20,965 nt of DNA from CAYNFH01 sp964396385 (GTDB taxonomy: Bacteria > Armatimonadota > Chthonomonadetes > Chthonomonadales > CAJBBX01), in contig CAYNFH010000108.1 in the NCBI GenBank assembly GCA_964396385.1, positions 1-20,965 of the forward strand, read 5' to 3'. The notes below the pieces were generated by a model that saw only the letters and a program-made list of their open reading frames with translations, was not told the DNA's origin and searched no databases. The translations under genes and the position numbers were made by a program. This document shows, piece by piece, positions 1-6,286 of the stretch. The first letter of the stretch is position 1. Each line of letters starts with the position of its first letter.

Positions 1-2
1 GC

Positions 3-1256
3 GACCTCGCCCAGGCCGACGCGCCTGCCCGTCGTGATGAGCGCCTGATGCGCCATCTCTTGCGCTGGCTGCCGGTGCTGCTCTACTTCTACGGCGGAGG
101 GTTTGTGGCGGGAGACGGCTCCGAGCCCCGGTACGATGGCGAGAACCTGGCGCGGAAGGGCATAGTGACGGTGACCTGCAACTACCGGCTCGGCGTGTTC
201 GGGTTCCTGGCGCACCCGGAGCTGACCGCCGAGTCCCCGCATCACGCGTCCGGCAACTACGGGCTGATGGACCAGAGCGCGGCGTTACAATGGGTCCGCC
301 GGAACATCGCGGCATTCGGCGGCGACCCGAAGCGGATCACCATTGGGGGCGAATCGGCGGGATCCTTCTCGGTGAGCCTGCAGATGGCTTCACCGCTGTC
401 GCGAGACCTCATCGCGGGTGCTATCGGAGAGAGCGGTGCGAGCTTTGGAACCACACTGACGACGGTGCCGCTGGAGCAGGCGGAGAAGAACGGGGCGGAG
501 TTCGCGGTCCGAATCGGTGCTCCTACACTCGCGGAGCTCCGCGCCATGCCGGCGGAGAAGCTGCTGGAGGCCAGCAGAGCGAATCCGTTCCGATTTGGGC
601 TCACGGTCGACGGCTACTTCCTCCCCAGACCGGCCGTGGAGATCTACTCCGCCGGCCAGCAGGCGCACGTGCCGCTGCTGGCCGGCTGGAACGCGGAGGA
701 GATGGGCGGCGCCGCGCTGCTGGGACGGGAGCCGGCGACCCCCGAAGGGTTCAGCCGCGTCGTTCGTAACCTGTACGGCAGCCGCGCGGAGGAGGCGTTA
801 AGGGTATATGGGGCCGCCACGGACTCGGAAGTGAAGGAGGCGGCCACGGCGCTGGCGAGCGACCGCTTCATCGCGTACGGCACGTGGAAATGGATTGAGC
901 TCGAGACGAAGACGGGCGGCAAGCCCGTCTACCGCTACCTCTACATGCACCCGCGGCCCGGCCAGACGGGCGCGTACCACTCGGTGGAGATAGAGTACGC
1001 CCTCGGCAATCTGGACCGGAATACGGTCTATGCCTGGACGGATGCAGACCGGAAAGTTTCCGGGGTGATGGAGGAGTATTTCGCCAACTTCATCAAGACG
1101 GGCAACCCCAACGGCGCCGGGCTGCCGGATTGGCCCCCCATCACCCGCGGCTCCGCTGTGGAGGTGATGCACATCGACGTAACTCCCCACGCAGAGCCGG
1201 AACAGCACCGGGAGCGGTACCTGTTCCTGGATTCCGCGGGGACTTCCGGCAGGTAA
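3..1256 (+). CDS. Type-B carboxylesterase, 5'-truncated by the window edge
   Basis: Serine hydrolase of the carboxylesterase type B / cholinesterase alpha/beta-hydrolase family, expected to cleave carboxylic esters. Counting from the ATG at base 48, the oxyanion-hole segment YGGGF is at residues 15-19. The nucleophile elbow GESAG is at 101-105 (Ser103), and the catalytic His is in GAYHSVE (His311, codon 978-980). A Glu-containing segment GWNAEEMGG near residue 215 is a candidate for the acid. The frame is open to base 3, so ATG 48 need not be the start. The family normally has about 100 residues before the oxyanion hole, including an EDCLYLNV-type motif, and the roughly 30 residues visible here do not resemble it. 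Either the 5' end is missing or the edge sequence is faulty. With GH51 nearby, a role in removing ester decorations from plant glycans is possible but inferred. Confidence 0.85.
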   Translation, partial: DLAQADAPARRDERLMRHLLRWLPVLLYFYGGGFVAGDGSEPRYDGENLARKGIVTVTCNYRLGVFGFLAHPELTAESPHHASGNYGLMDQSAALQWVRRNIAAFGGDPKRITIGGESAGSFSVSLQMASPLSRDLIAGAIGESGASFGTTLTTVPLEQAEKNGAEFAVRIGAPTLAELRAMPAEKLLEASRANPFRFGLTVDGYFLPRPAVEIYSAGQQAHVPLLAGWNAEEMGGAALLGREPATPEGFSRVVRNLYGSRAEEALRVYGAATDSEVKEAATALASDRFIAYGTWKWIELETKTGGKPVYRYLYMHPRPGQTGAYHSVEIEYALGNLDRNTVYAWTDADRKVSGVMEEYFANFIKTGNPNGAGLPDWPPITRGSAVEVMHIDVTPHAEPEQHRERYLFLDSAGTSGR

Positions 1257-1299
1257 GAATACCTTGACCGGGTCCATGCCGGACGCAGCGCACAGTGAA

Positions 1300-1341
1300 A
1301 GAGACGGCGGCAGGGGGCAGCGACCTCCCGCCGCCGTCTCT
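1300..1341 (+). terminator. Strong hairpin after the carboxylesterase
   Basis: A perfect 12-bp stem (AGAGACGGCGGC at 1300-1311 pairing with GCCGCCGTCTCT at 1330-1341) encloses an 18-nt loop, 44 bases after the esterase stop. There is no U-run after it, only TCGTTG. It is a good candidate for an intrinsic or hairpin-dependent terminator, but a purely structural role is possible. Confidence 0.5.
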
Positions 1342-1352
1342 CGTTGCGGCGG

Positions 1353-1358
1353 TATAAT
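1353..1358 (+). promoter_or_regulatory. TATAAT -10-like hexamer upstream of the first Gfo/Idh/MocA gene
   Basis: A perfect TATAAT lies just after the 1300-1341 hairpin and about 108 bases before the preferred start at 1466. No acceptable -35 box is found 16-18 bases upstream; the sequence there is GC-only and part of the hairpin. The hexamer is rare enough in this GC-rich DNA to note, but the promoter assignment is weak. Confidence 0.25.
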
Positions 1359-1465
1359 GACGAATATGACCAGGCGCACCCCGCGGGCGAGCCTGCCGAA
1401 AACAACTCAATGACGATTGCCCCATCACGGCTCCGTGAATGGCTTCACCGCACGAAAGGTCCCTC

Positions 1466-2848
1466 ATGAACCCGGAAGATTCCACCCGCACCTCGCGCAG
1501 AGAGTTCCTCAAGGCCACCGGAGGTGTGGTCGCGGCTTCGGCGCTGGCCGGGGTCAGCATTCCCGCCGCCCGCGCCGCGGCGAGCGACCTGATCCAGGTC
1601 GCGTTCGTCGGCTGCGGCGGGCGCGGCACGGGCGCCGCGGCGCAGGCGCTCTCCACCAAGAGCGGACCTATCAAGCTGGTGGCCATGGCGGACGCCTTCA
1701 AGGACCGGCTGGACAGCAGCTACGACGGCCTGAGCAAGTCGGAAGTCGGCAAGCTGATGGACGTGCCGCCGGAGCGTCGCTTTGTGGGGTGGGACGCCTA
1801 CCAGAAGGCGATGGACTGCCTTAAGCCCGGCGACGTGGTGATCCTGACCACCCCTCCGGCATTCCGCTGGGTCCACTTTACGTACGCTATCTCCAAGGGT
1901 CTGAACGTATTCATGGAGAAGCCGGTGACGGTGGACGGACCCACCAGTCGCCGCATGCTGGGGCTCGCGAAGGAGTCCGTGGCCAAGAACCTGAAGGTCG
2001 GCGTTGGCCTCATGTCCCGGCACTACCGTCCGCTCCAGGAGCTGCACGACCGCATCCGCAACGGCGAGCTGGGCGAGGTGATCCTCATGCGCGGCTACCG
2101 CATGCATGGCCCGGCCGGATACTTCGAGTCCCCGCCCAAACCGGCCGGCATCAGCGACCTGGACTACCAGGTGCGGCGGTTCCACAGCTTCCTGTGGGCG
2201 AGCGGGGGGAACTACAGCGACTTCTATATCCACCACATCGACCACCTTTGCTGGATGAAGGATATGTGGCCGGTGAAGGCGCAGACGCTGGGCGGACGCC
2301 ACTACAAGACGGCGGACGACGGCACGCCGTGGGTGGACCAGAACTTCGACACCTACTCCGCGGAGTACACCTTCGGGGACGGCAGCAAGTTCTACTTCGA
2401 CGGCCGCTGCGTACAGGGCGCGGCCGGCATCTACTCCAGCTACGTGCATGGCAGCAAGGGGATGGCCATAGCGGCCAGGACGGGCGACTTCGGCGGGCCG
2501 TCCGCCATCTACCGCGGACAGAATCCGGATCCCTCCAAGGTGCTCTGGCAGTCCACAGACAACAACAACCCCTACCAGACCGAGTGGGATGTACTGATCT
2601 CCGCAATCCGCAACGACAAGCCCCACAACGAAGTGGAGCGCGGCGTGATGGCTTCCGTGGCGACCAGCCTGGGCCGGATGGCGGCGCACACGGGCCAGGA
2701 GATCACCTTCGACCAGATGCTCAACTGCGACCACGAGTTCGCGCCAGGACTGGACAAGCTCACCGAGCAGACCCCTGCGCCGCTGCAGCCGGACGCGCAC
2801 GGCATGTATCCGAAGCCGGAGCCCGGGCGGAAGAGCAAGGAGTACTGA
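1466..2848 (+). CDS. Tat-exported Gfo/Idh/MocA-family oxidoreductase (copy 1)
   Basis: NAD(P)-dependent sugar oxidoreductase family, 460 aa. The ATG at 1466 is preferred over the in-frame ATG at 1439 because GAAAGG (1454-1459) sits 6 nt before it. From that start a twin-arginine motif SRREFLK is at residues 10-16, followed by a hydrophobic stretch and an AARAAA cleavage-like region, so export of the folded protein with bound cofactor is predicted. The Rossmann signature VGCGGRGTG lies near residue 48 and the family EKP motif, whose Lys is catalytic, at 151-153. A YIHHIDH segment near 257 corresponds to the usual substrate-site His/Asp region. The C-terminal domain resembles that of Planctomycetes/Armatimonadota-type secreted members. 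It is paralogous to the gene at 4960. Zymomonas glucose-fructose oxidoreductase is a known Tat-exported member; the substrate here is unknown. Confidence 0.9.
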   Translation: MNPEDSTRTSRREFLKATGGVVAASALAGVSIPAARAAASDLIQVAFVGCGGRGTGAAAQALSTKSGPIKLVAMADAFKDRLDSSYDGLSKSEVGKLMDVPPERRFVGWDAYQKAMDCLKPGDVVILTTPPAFRWVHFTYAISKGLNVFMEKPVTVDGPTSRRMLGLAKESVAKNLKVGVGLMSRHYRPLQELHDRIRNGELGEVILMRGYRMHGPAGYFESPPKPAGISDLDYQVRRFHSFLWASGGNYSDFYIHHIDHLCWMKDMWPVKAQTLGGRHYKTADDGTPWVDQNFDTYSAEYTFGDGSKFYFDGRCVQGAAGIYSSYVHGSKGMAIAARTGDFGGPSAIYRGQNPDPSKVLWQSTDNNNPYQTEWDVLISAIRNDKPHNEVERGVMASVATSLGRMAAHTGQEITFDQMLNCDHEFAPGLDKLTEQTPAPLQPDAHGMYPKPEPGRKSKEY

Positions 2849-2852
2849 GGAG

Positions 2853-2962
2853 GGCGTTCAGGCGTTCAGGTGATTGGCCTCACGGACGAGCGCCTCTTGA
2901 CGTCCCAGCTTGCACTCGGTCCCATCGAGTCCCCCGCCTGAACGCCTGAACGCCTGAACGCC
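2853..2962. repeat. Octamer tandem repeats forming an inverted repeat between convergent genes
   Basis: The left arm (2853-2870) carries two GGCGTTCA units. The right arm carries three perfect GCCTGAAC units (2936-2943, 2944-2951, 2952-2959) plus a partial fourth running into the stop codon of the ApbE-like gene. The arms are exact reverse complements over 18 bases, separated by about 66 bases. Lying between two convergent stops, it could act as a bidirectional terminator. The unit repetition suggests slippage expansion. Confidence 0.75.
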
Positions 2963-3885
2963 TAGCCCTGCGGGAGCACCCGAAGGTACAACTTGACCGC
3001 CGGGTAGGCATGGAGCAGCTTTTGGCGGGCGGGCGCATCCAGGATGCTAAATGCCTTGGTGAGCGGGTCCGAGGTCAGGCCGTTTGGGGCGATGAGGGTG
3101 ACCTGGACGCGGCTGGTGAGCGCCCATCCGGTGCGCGGGTCCACGATGTGGGAGTAGCGCCGCCCGCCGATAACTACGAACTGCTCCGTGTCGCCGGACG
3201 TCGAGACGGCGCAGTTGGATAGCTGGAGGTCGGCCGGTTTCTGATCCGTTCCGGCGTTGGGGACGCGGATGGTCCACCCGTCCCTGTCCGGCGGGGGGCC
3301 GCTCATAGCCATGTCGCCGCCCATCTCCACCAGGGCATGCGCGACGCCGTGCCGCCTAAGGACGCCCAGCGCCTCGTCATCGGCATAGCCCTTCCCAATT
3401 CCGCCCAGGTCCAGCTTCATGCCGGGGGCGGCAAGCTGCACGGTGCGGGCGCTTTCGTCCAGCCGCACTTTGCGCCAGCCCACCAGCCGCCACGCCCGCT
3501 CAATCTCGGCGGGAGGCGGCAGAATGTGGGTCTTGCGCGCGGTGCGCCAGAGGGCGACCAGCGGTCCCACGGTGATGTCGAAAGCGCCATCGCTCTGCCG
3601 GGAAACCTCCTGGGCTCGCCTGAGCACGCGGAACAGGTCCGGTGAAACGCGCACCGGCGGGCCGCCAGCCCGGGCGCAGAGGCGCATCAGCTCGCTCGCG
3701 GGGCGGTAGTCGCTCATGATGGAGTCCAGCTCCGCGATCCGCTCGAACGCCGCGGCACAGGCGTCGTCGGCGGTTTTCTGGTCCGGCGCATAGACCGTGA
3801 GCCGGGCATCGACCCCCATGTGGTATTCGGTATAGGAGAAGCGGGTCAGCGAGTCCGTCCTGGGGGCGGCCGGCGAGGAGGCCAT
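2962..3885 (-). CDS. apbE: ApbE-family FAD:protein FMN transferase-like protein
   Basis: Family members transfer FMN from FAD onto Thr/Ser of exported flavoproteins. Counted from ATG 3885 (307 aa), the signatures are: DGAFDITVGPL (99-109), DLGGIGKGYADD (159-170, normally DLGG-I-AKGYA), VEMGGD (186-191), STSGD (228-232), HIVDPRTG (246-253) and SDPLTKAFS (272-280), the last corresponding to the metal-binding Asp/Thr region. The start is uncertain. Immediately upstream, in frame, is a signal-peptide-like run (RARRSPLAAVLLLFVSFMAS) with no ATG close before it. A TTG at 4014 (350 aa) or GTG at 4020 would include it, and the frame stays open to 4332, inside the divergent gene. No Shine-Dalgarno sequence decides. 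No obvious flavinylation target (NqrC/RnfG/FMN-binding domain) is in the window. Confidence 0.88.
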   Translation of the reverse strand: MASSPAAPRTDSLTRFSYTEYHMGVDARLTVYAPDQKTADDACAAAFERIAELDSIMSDYRPASELMRLCARAGGPPVRVSPDLFRVLRRAQEVSRQSDGAFDITVGPLVALWRTARKTHILPPPAEIERAWRLVGWRKVRLDESARTVQLAAPGMKLDLGGIGKGYADDEALGVLRRHGVAHALVEMGGDMAMSGPPPDRDGWTIRVPNAGTDQKPADLQLSNCAVSTSGDTEQFVVIGGRRYSHIVDPRTGWALTSRVQVTLIAPNGLTSDPLTKAFSILDAPARQKLLHAYPAVKLYLRVLPQG

Positions 3886-4831
3886 GAAGGACACGAAGAG
3901 TAAGAGTACGGCGGCCAGCGGCGAGCGCCGGGCCCTGGGGTGGATTCTGCGTTTCTCCGGCCGAGTACGTGCCGCTACCGTAAAGCAGATCCCTCGCGAA
4001 GCTCGGGATGACAACGGCACAACTACGCGACTGATTGCTCCGATCGGGGCGTTCATTGTTGGAATCATGCTACCCTGCGCGGCGCAGGCGCCGGGCGCGA
4101 AGCTGCAGCCGTTCACGCTCACGCTGCCGAGTTCGGTAGTGAAGCTCCAGATGGTCGCAATTCCCGGCGGCACGCTCAAGATGGGGACCAAGACCGTCAA
4201 CGTGAAGCCGTTCTGGATGGCCAGCACGGAGACTCCGTGGGAGGCGTTCGACGCGTTCACGACGAGCGGCCCGGCGTCTCCTCCATACGACCAGACGAAC
4301 TTCGCGCCGGACGCCATCGCGCGGCCCAGCAAGAGCTACATCTTGCCGGACCTAGGCTGGGGGCACCACGGCTACCCTGTCATCAATGTGAGCTATCTAT
4401 CCGCGACCATGTTCTGCCGCTGGCTCGCCTCCACCGGCAAGCGGAAGCTCCGGCTGCCGACCCAGGCGGAGTGGGAGTGGGCGTGCCGTGCGGGCGCCGC
4501 GAGGGATGCGAAGGTCCCGAAAGCGGCTCTGGACAAGATCGCCTGGTACGCGAATAACAGCGGAGGGGTCACCCATCCGGTGGGCAAGAAGCTGCCCAAC
4601 AGGTACGGGCTCTACGACATGCTGGGCAACGTGGGCGAGTGGGCCACGGACGCCGATGGGAAGCCGGTGCTCTGCGGCGGTACGTTCCTGGATGGTCCGG
4701 CGGGCATGTTCTGCGGCATGCAGCGGCGGCAGACGCCCGCGTGGCAGGAGACAGACCCGCAGTTCCCCAAGAGCCGCTGGTGGCTCTCGGACGGCAAGTT
4801 CTGTGGATTCCGTGTCGTGTGTGAGCCGTAG
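3884..4831 (+). CDS. Secreted FGE/SUMF1-type (sulfatase-modifying factor) domain protein
   Basis: Formylglycine-generating-enzyme-like fold. The domain runs from about residue 90 (MVAIPGGTLKMG) to the end. It includes YPVINVSYLSATMFCRWL near 166-183, LPTQAEWEWACRAG near 191, LYDMLGNVGEWA near 243 and the family-typical C-terminus CGFRVVCEP. A hydrophobic segment (LIAPIGAFIVGIMLPCAAQA, 50-69) looks like a signal peptide, so the true start is probably downstream of ATG 3884, but the only in-frame ATG there is 4067, inside the hydrophobic run. The first 48 residues contain the REP-like palindrome and overlap the divergent apbE leader. Many such proteins are not true FGEs but ligand-binding or structural homologues; the paired catalytic Cys of genuine FGE cannot be assigned with confidence. 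No sulfatase is present nearby. Confidence 0.8.
   Translation: MKDTKSKSTAASGERRALGWILRFSGRVRAATVKQIPREARDDNGTTTRLIAPIGAFIVGIMLPCAAQAPGAKLQPFTLTLPSSVVKLQMVAIPGGTLKMGTKTVNVKPFWMASTETPWEAFDAFTTSGPASPPYDQTNFAPDAIARPSKSYILPDLGWGHHGYPVINVSYLSATMFCRWLASTGKRKLRLPTQAEWEWACRAGAARDAKVPKAALDKIAWYANNSGGVTHPVGKKLPNRYGLYDMLGNVGEWATDADGKPVLCGGTFLDGPAGMFCGMQRRQTPAWQETDPQFPKSRWWLSDGKFCGFRVVCEP
3984..4014. repeat. REP-like imperfect palindrome between the divergent apbE and SUMF1 genes
   Basis: ATCCC (3989-3993) and GGGAT (4005-4009) flank a GC-gaa-GC core, giving an imperfect stem within the sequence AGATCCCTCGCGAAGCTCGG. From memory, very similar GATCCCTCGC...GGGATGAC palindromes are scattered in intergenic DNA of many unrelated bacteria, where they generate spurious 'SRGICF' or 'QIPREARDDN' peptides in both strands. 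Both peptides appear here in the N-terminal extensions of the two divergent frames. That argues that those extensions are not ancestral coding sequence. Confidence 0.5.
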
Positions 4832-4913
4832 CATGCGGGAATCCCTGTCCTTATAGGCGCTCTGGTGGCCCTCACCCCGGGTGTGTACGCGCCAATAGTT
4901 TGAAACGCACAGG

Positions 4914-4941
4914 CCCCCTCTCCCAAGAACAGGAGAGGGGG
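4914..4941. repeat. Perfect hairpin CCCCCTCTCC / GGAGAGGGGG upstream of the second Gfo/Idh gene
   Basis: A perfect 10-bp stem (4914-4923 with 4932-4941) has an 8-nt loop and sits 19 bases before the start codon at 4960. It could be a terminator for the SUMF1 gene (82 bases after its stop) or a leader structure near the ribosome binding site GAGGAG (4949-4954). Similar CCCTCTCC...GGAGAGGG palindromes recur as intergenic repeats in many genomes, so a mobile-repeat origin is also possible. Confidence 0.6.
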
Positions 4942-4959
4942 GAGAGTTGAGGAGATACG

Positions 4960-6270
4960 ATGGCGGAAAGACACGATTCAGGTGCAGTAGCTCCCTCCCG
5001 GCGGGAGTTTCTGAAGGGGGCAGCGGCCGGGGCCGCGGTGGCGGCGCTGGCGGCAACCGGGAACTACGCGTTTGCGCAGGGCTCGGACGTGATCAAGGTG
5101 GGCCTCATCGGCTGCGGCGGGCGCGGCACGGGCGCCGCGGCGGACGCGCTCCAAGCGGACCCCGGCGCGCGGCTCACCGCCATGGGCGACGTGCTCAAGT
5201 CGCAGATCGACAACAGCCTGCGGCTGCTCAAGGAGCAGTCCGGCCACGGGGCGCAGGTCCAGGTGCCGGCGGAGAGCCAGTTCGTCGGGCTGGACGCCTA
5301 CCAGCGGGTGATGGACAGCGGCGTAGACGTGGTGCTGCTGACCACCCCGCCCGGATTCCGCCCGCTGCACATCAAGGCGGCGGTAGCCGCGGGCAAGCAT
5401 ATCTTCGCGGAAAAGCCGATGGGGACGGACGCGGCGGGCGTCCGCTCCGCGCTGGACGCGGTCAAGACGGCGCAGGGCAAGGGCAAGTGCTTCGTCTCCG
5501 GCTTCTGCTACCGCTACGCCTCCACGCACCGCGCGTTCTATGATCGGCTGCACGAGGGCGCCATCGGCCCCGTGCGTGCGGTCCATGCCACCTATCTGAC
5601 GGGCCCGGTGAAGCCGATGCCGCCCGCATCCGCGCGGCCCGCCGGCATGAGCGATGTGGAGTGGCAGATCCGCAACTGGTACAACTTCGTGTGGCTCTGC
5701 GGCGACGGGCTCATCGAGCAGGCGTGCCACAGCATCGACAAGATCCTCTGGGCGATGAACGACACGCCGCCGGTCCGGTGCGTCGCCACCGGCGGCCGGA
5801 TGTTCCCCAACAACGAGGGCAACATCTACGACCACATCGACGTGTTCTACGAGTGGCCTGACGGCGTCCGGGCGACCATGGCGCAGCGGCAGATGCCGGA
5901 CCTTCCGCATAACGACAATACGGACTACGTGATCGGGACGAGCGGGACGGGCACGGTGCACTTCGCGGCGGCGGAGATGAGCGGCGCTACGAGCTGGAAG
6001 GCGGATCCGCCGAAGAAGTCGATGTACCACCTGGAGCATGACGCGCTATTTGCGGCCATCCGCCAGGGGAAGCAGATCAACGACGCGGAGCGGATGGCGC
6101 GCTCCACGCTGGCGGGCCTGATGGGCCGCATGGCGGCCTATACGGGCGCTGCCATTACGTGGGAGCAGATCATGAAGTCCAGGGAGGACCTGTATCCCTC
6201 CAACCTGGAGTGGATCGGGTCGCTGCCCATCGCCCCCATGGCCGTCCCCGGCAAAACGCCGATTGTCTAG
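4960..6270 (+). CDS. Tat-exported Gfo/Idh/MocA-family oxidoreductase (copy 2)
   Basis: 436-aa paralogue of the gene at 1466. The start is fixed by GAGGAG at 4949-4954, 5 nt before ATG. The twin-arginine motif SRREFLK is at residues 14-20, followed by an Ala-rich hydrophobic stretch and a YAFAQG cleavage-like site. The Rossmann motif IGCGGRGTG follows near 49, the AEKPM motif (catalytic Lys) lies near 151-155, and the segment GDGLIEQACHSIDKI near 248 carries the substrate-site His/Asp. Export is expected, with the nicotinamide cofactor bound before translocation as in other Tat-dependent members. Thirty-five bases around the Rossmann loop (5108-5142) are identical to 1608-1642 in copy 1. The gene downstream starts within or just after its stop, so the two are probably co-translated. 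Confidence 0.9.
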   Translation: MAERHDSGAVAPSRREFLKGAAAGAAVAALAATGNYAFAQGSDVIKVGLIGCGGRGTGAAADALQADPGARLTAMGDVLKSQIDNSLRLLKEQSGHGAQVQVPAESQFVGLDAYQRVMDSGVDVVLLTTPPGFRPLHIKAAVAAGKHIFAEKPMGTDAAGVRSALDAVKTAQGKGKCFVSGFCYRYASTHRAFYDRLHEGAIGPVRAVHATYLTGPVKPMPPASARPAGMSDVEWQIRNWYNFVWLCGDGLIEQACHSIDKILWAMNDTPPVRCVATGGRMFPNNEGNIYDHIDVFYEWPDGVRATMAQRQMPDLPHNDNTDYVIGTSGTGTVHFAAAEMSGATSWKADPPKKSMYHLEHDALFAAIRQGKQINDAERMARSTLAGLMGRMAAYTGAAITWEQIMKSREDLYPSNLEWIGSLPIAPMAVPGKTPIV

Positions 6271-6286
6271 CCCGGAACGGAATCGC

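Noticed and set aside
1445..2800. 451-aa minus-strand open frame opposite the first Gfo/Idh gene
   Set aside because: Antisense of strongly biased codons; no homology-like features. The same applies to 4978-6039 (minus) and 10747-12054 (minus), the latter spanning three plus-strand reading regions.
2936..2962. Octamer repeats as a CRISPR fragment
   Set aside because: Units are contiguous, 8 nt long and without spacers; no cas genes.
3886..4332. 456-aa form of the ApbE-like protein
   Set aside because: The extra N-terminus overlaps the SUMF1 coding region and the REP-like palindrome and has no family similarity.
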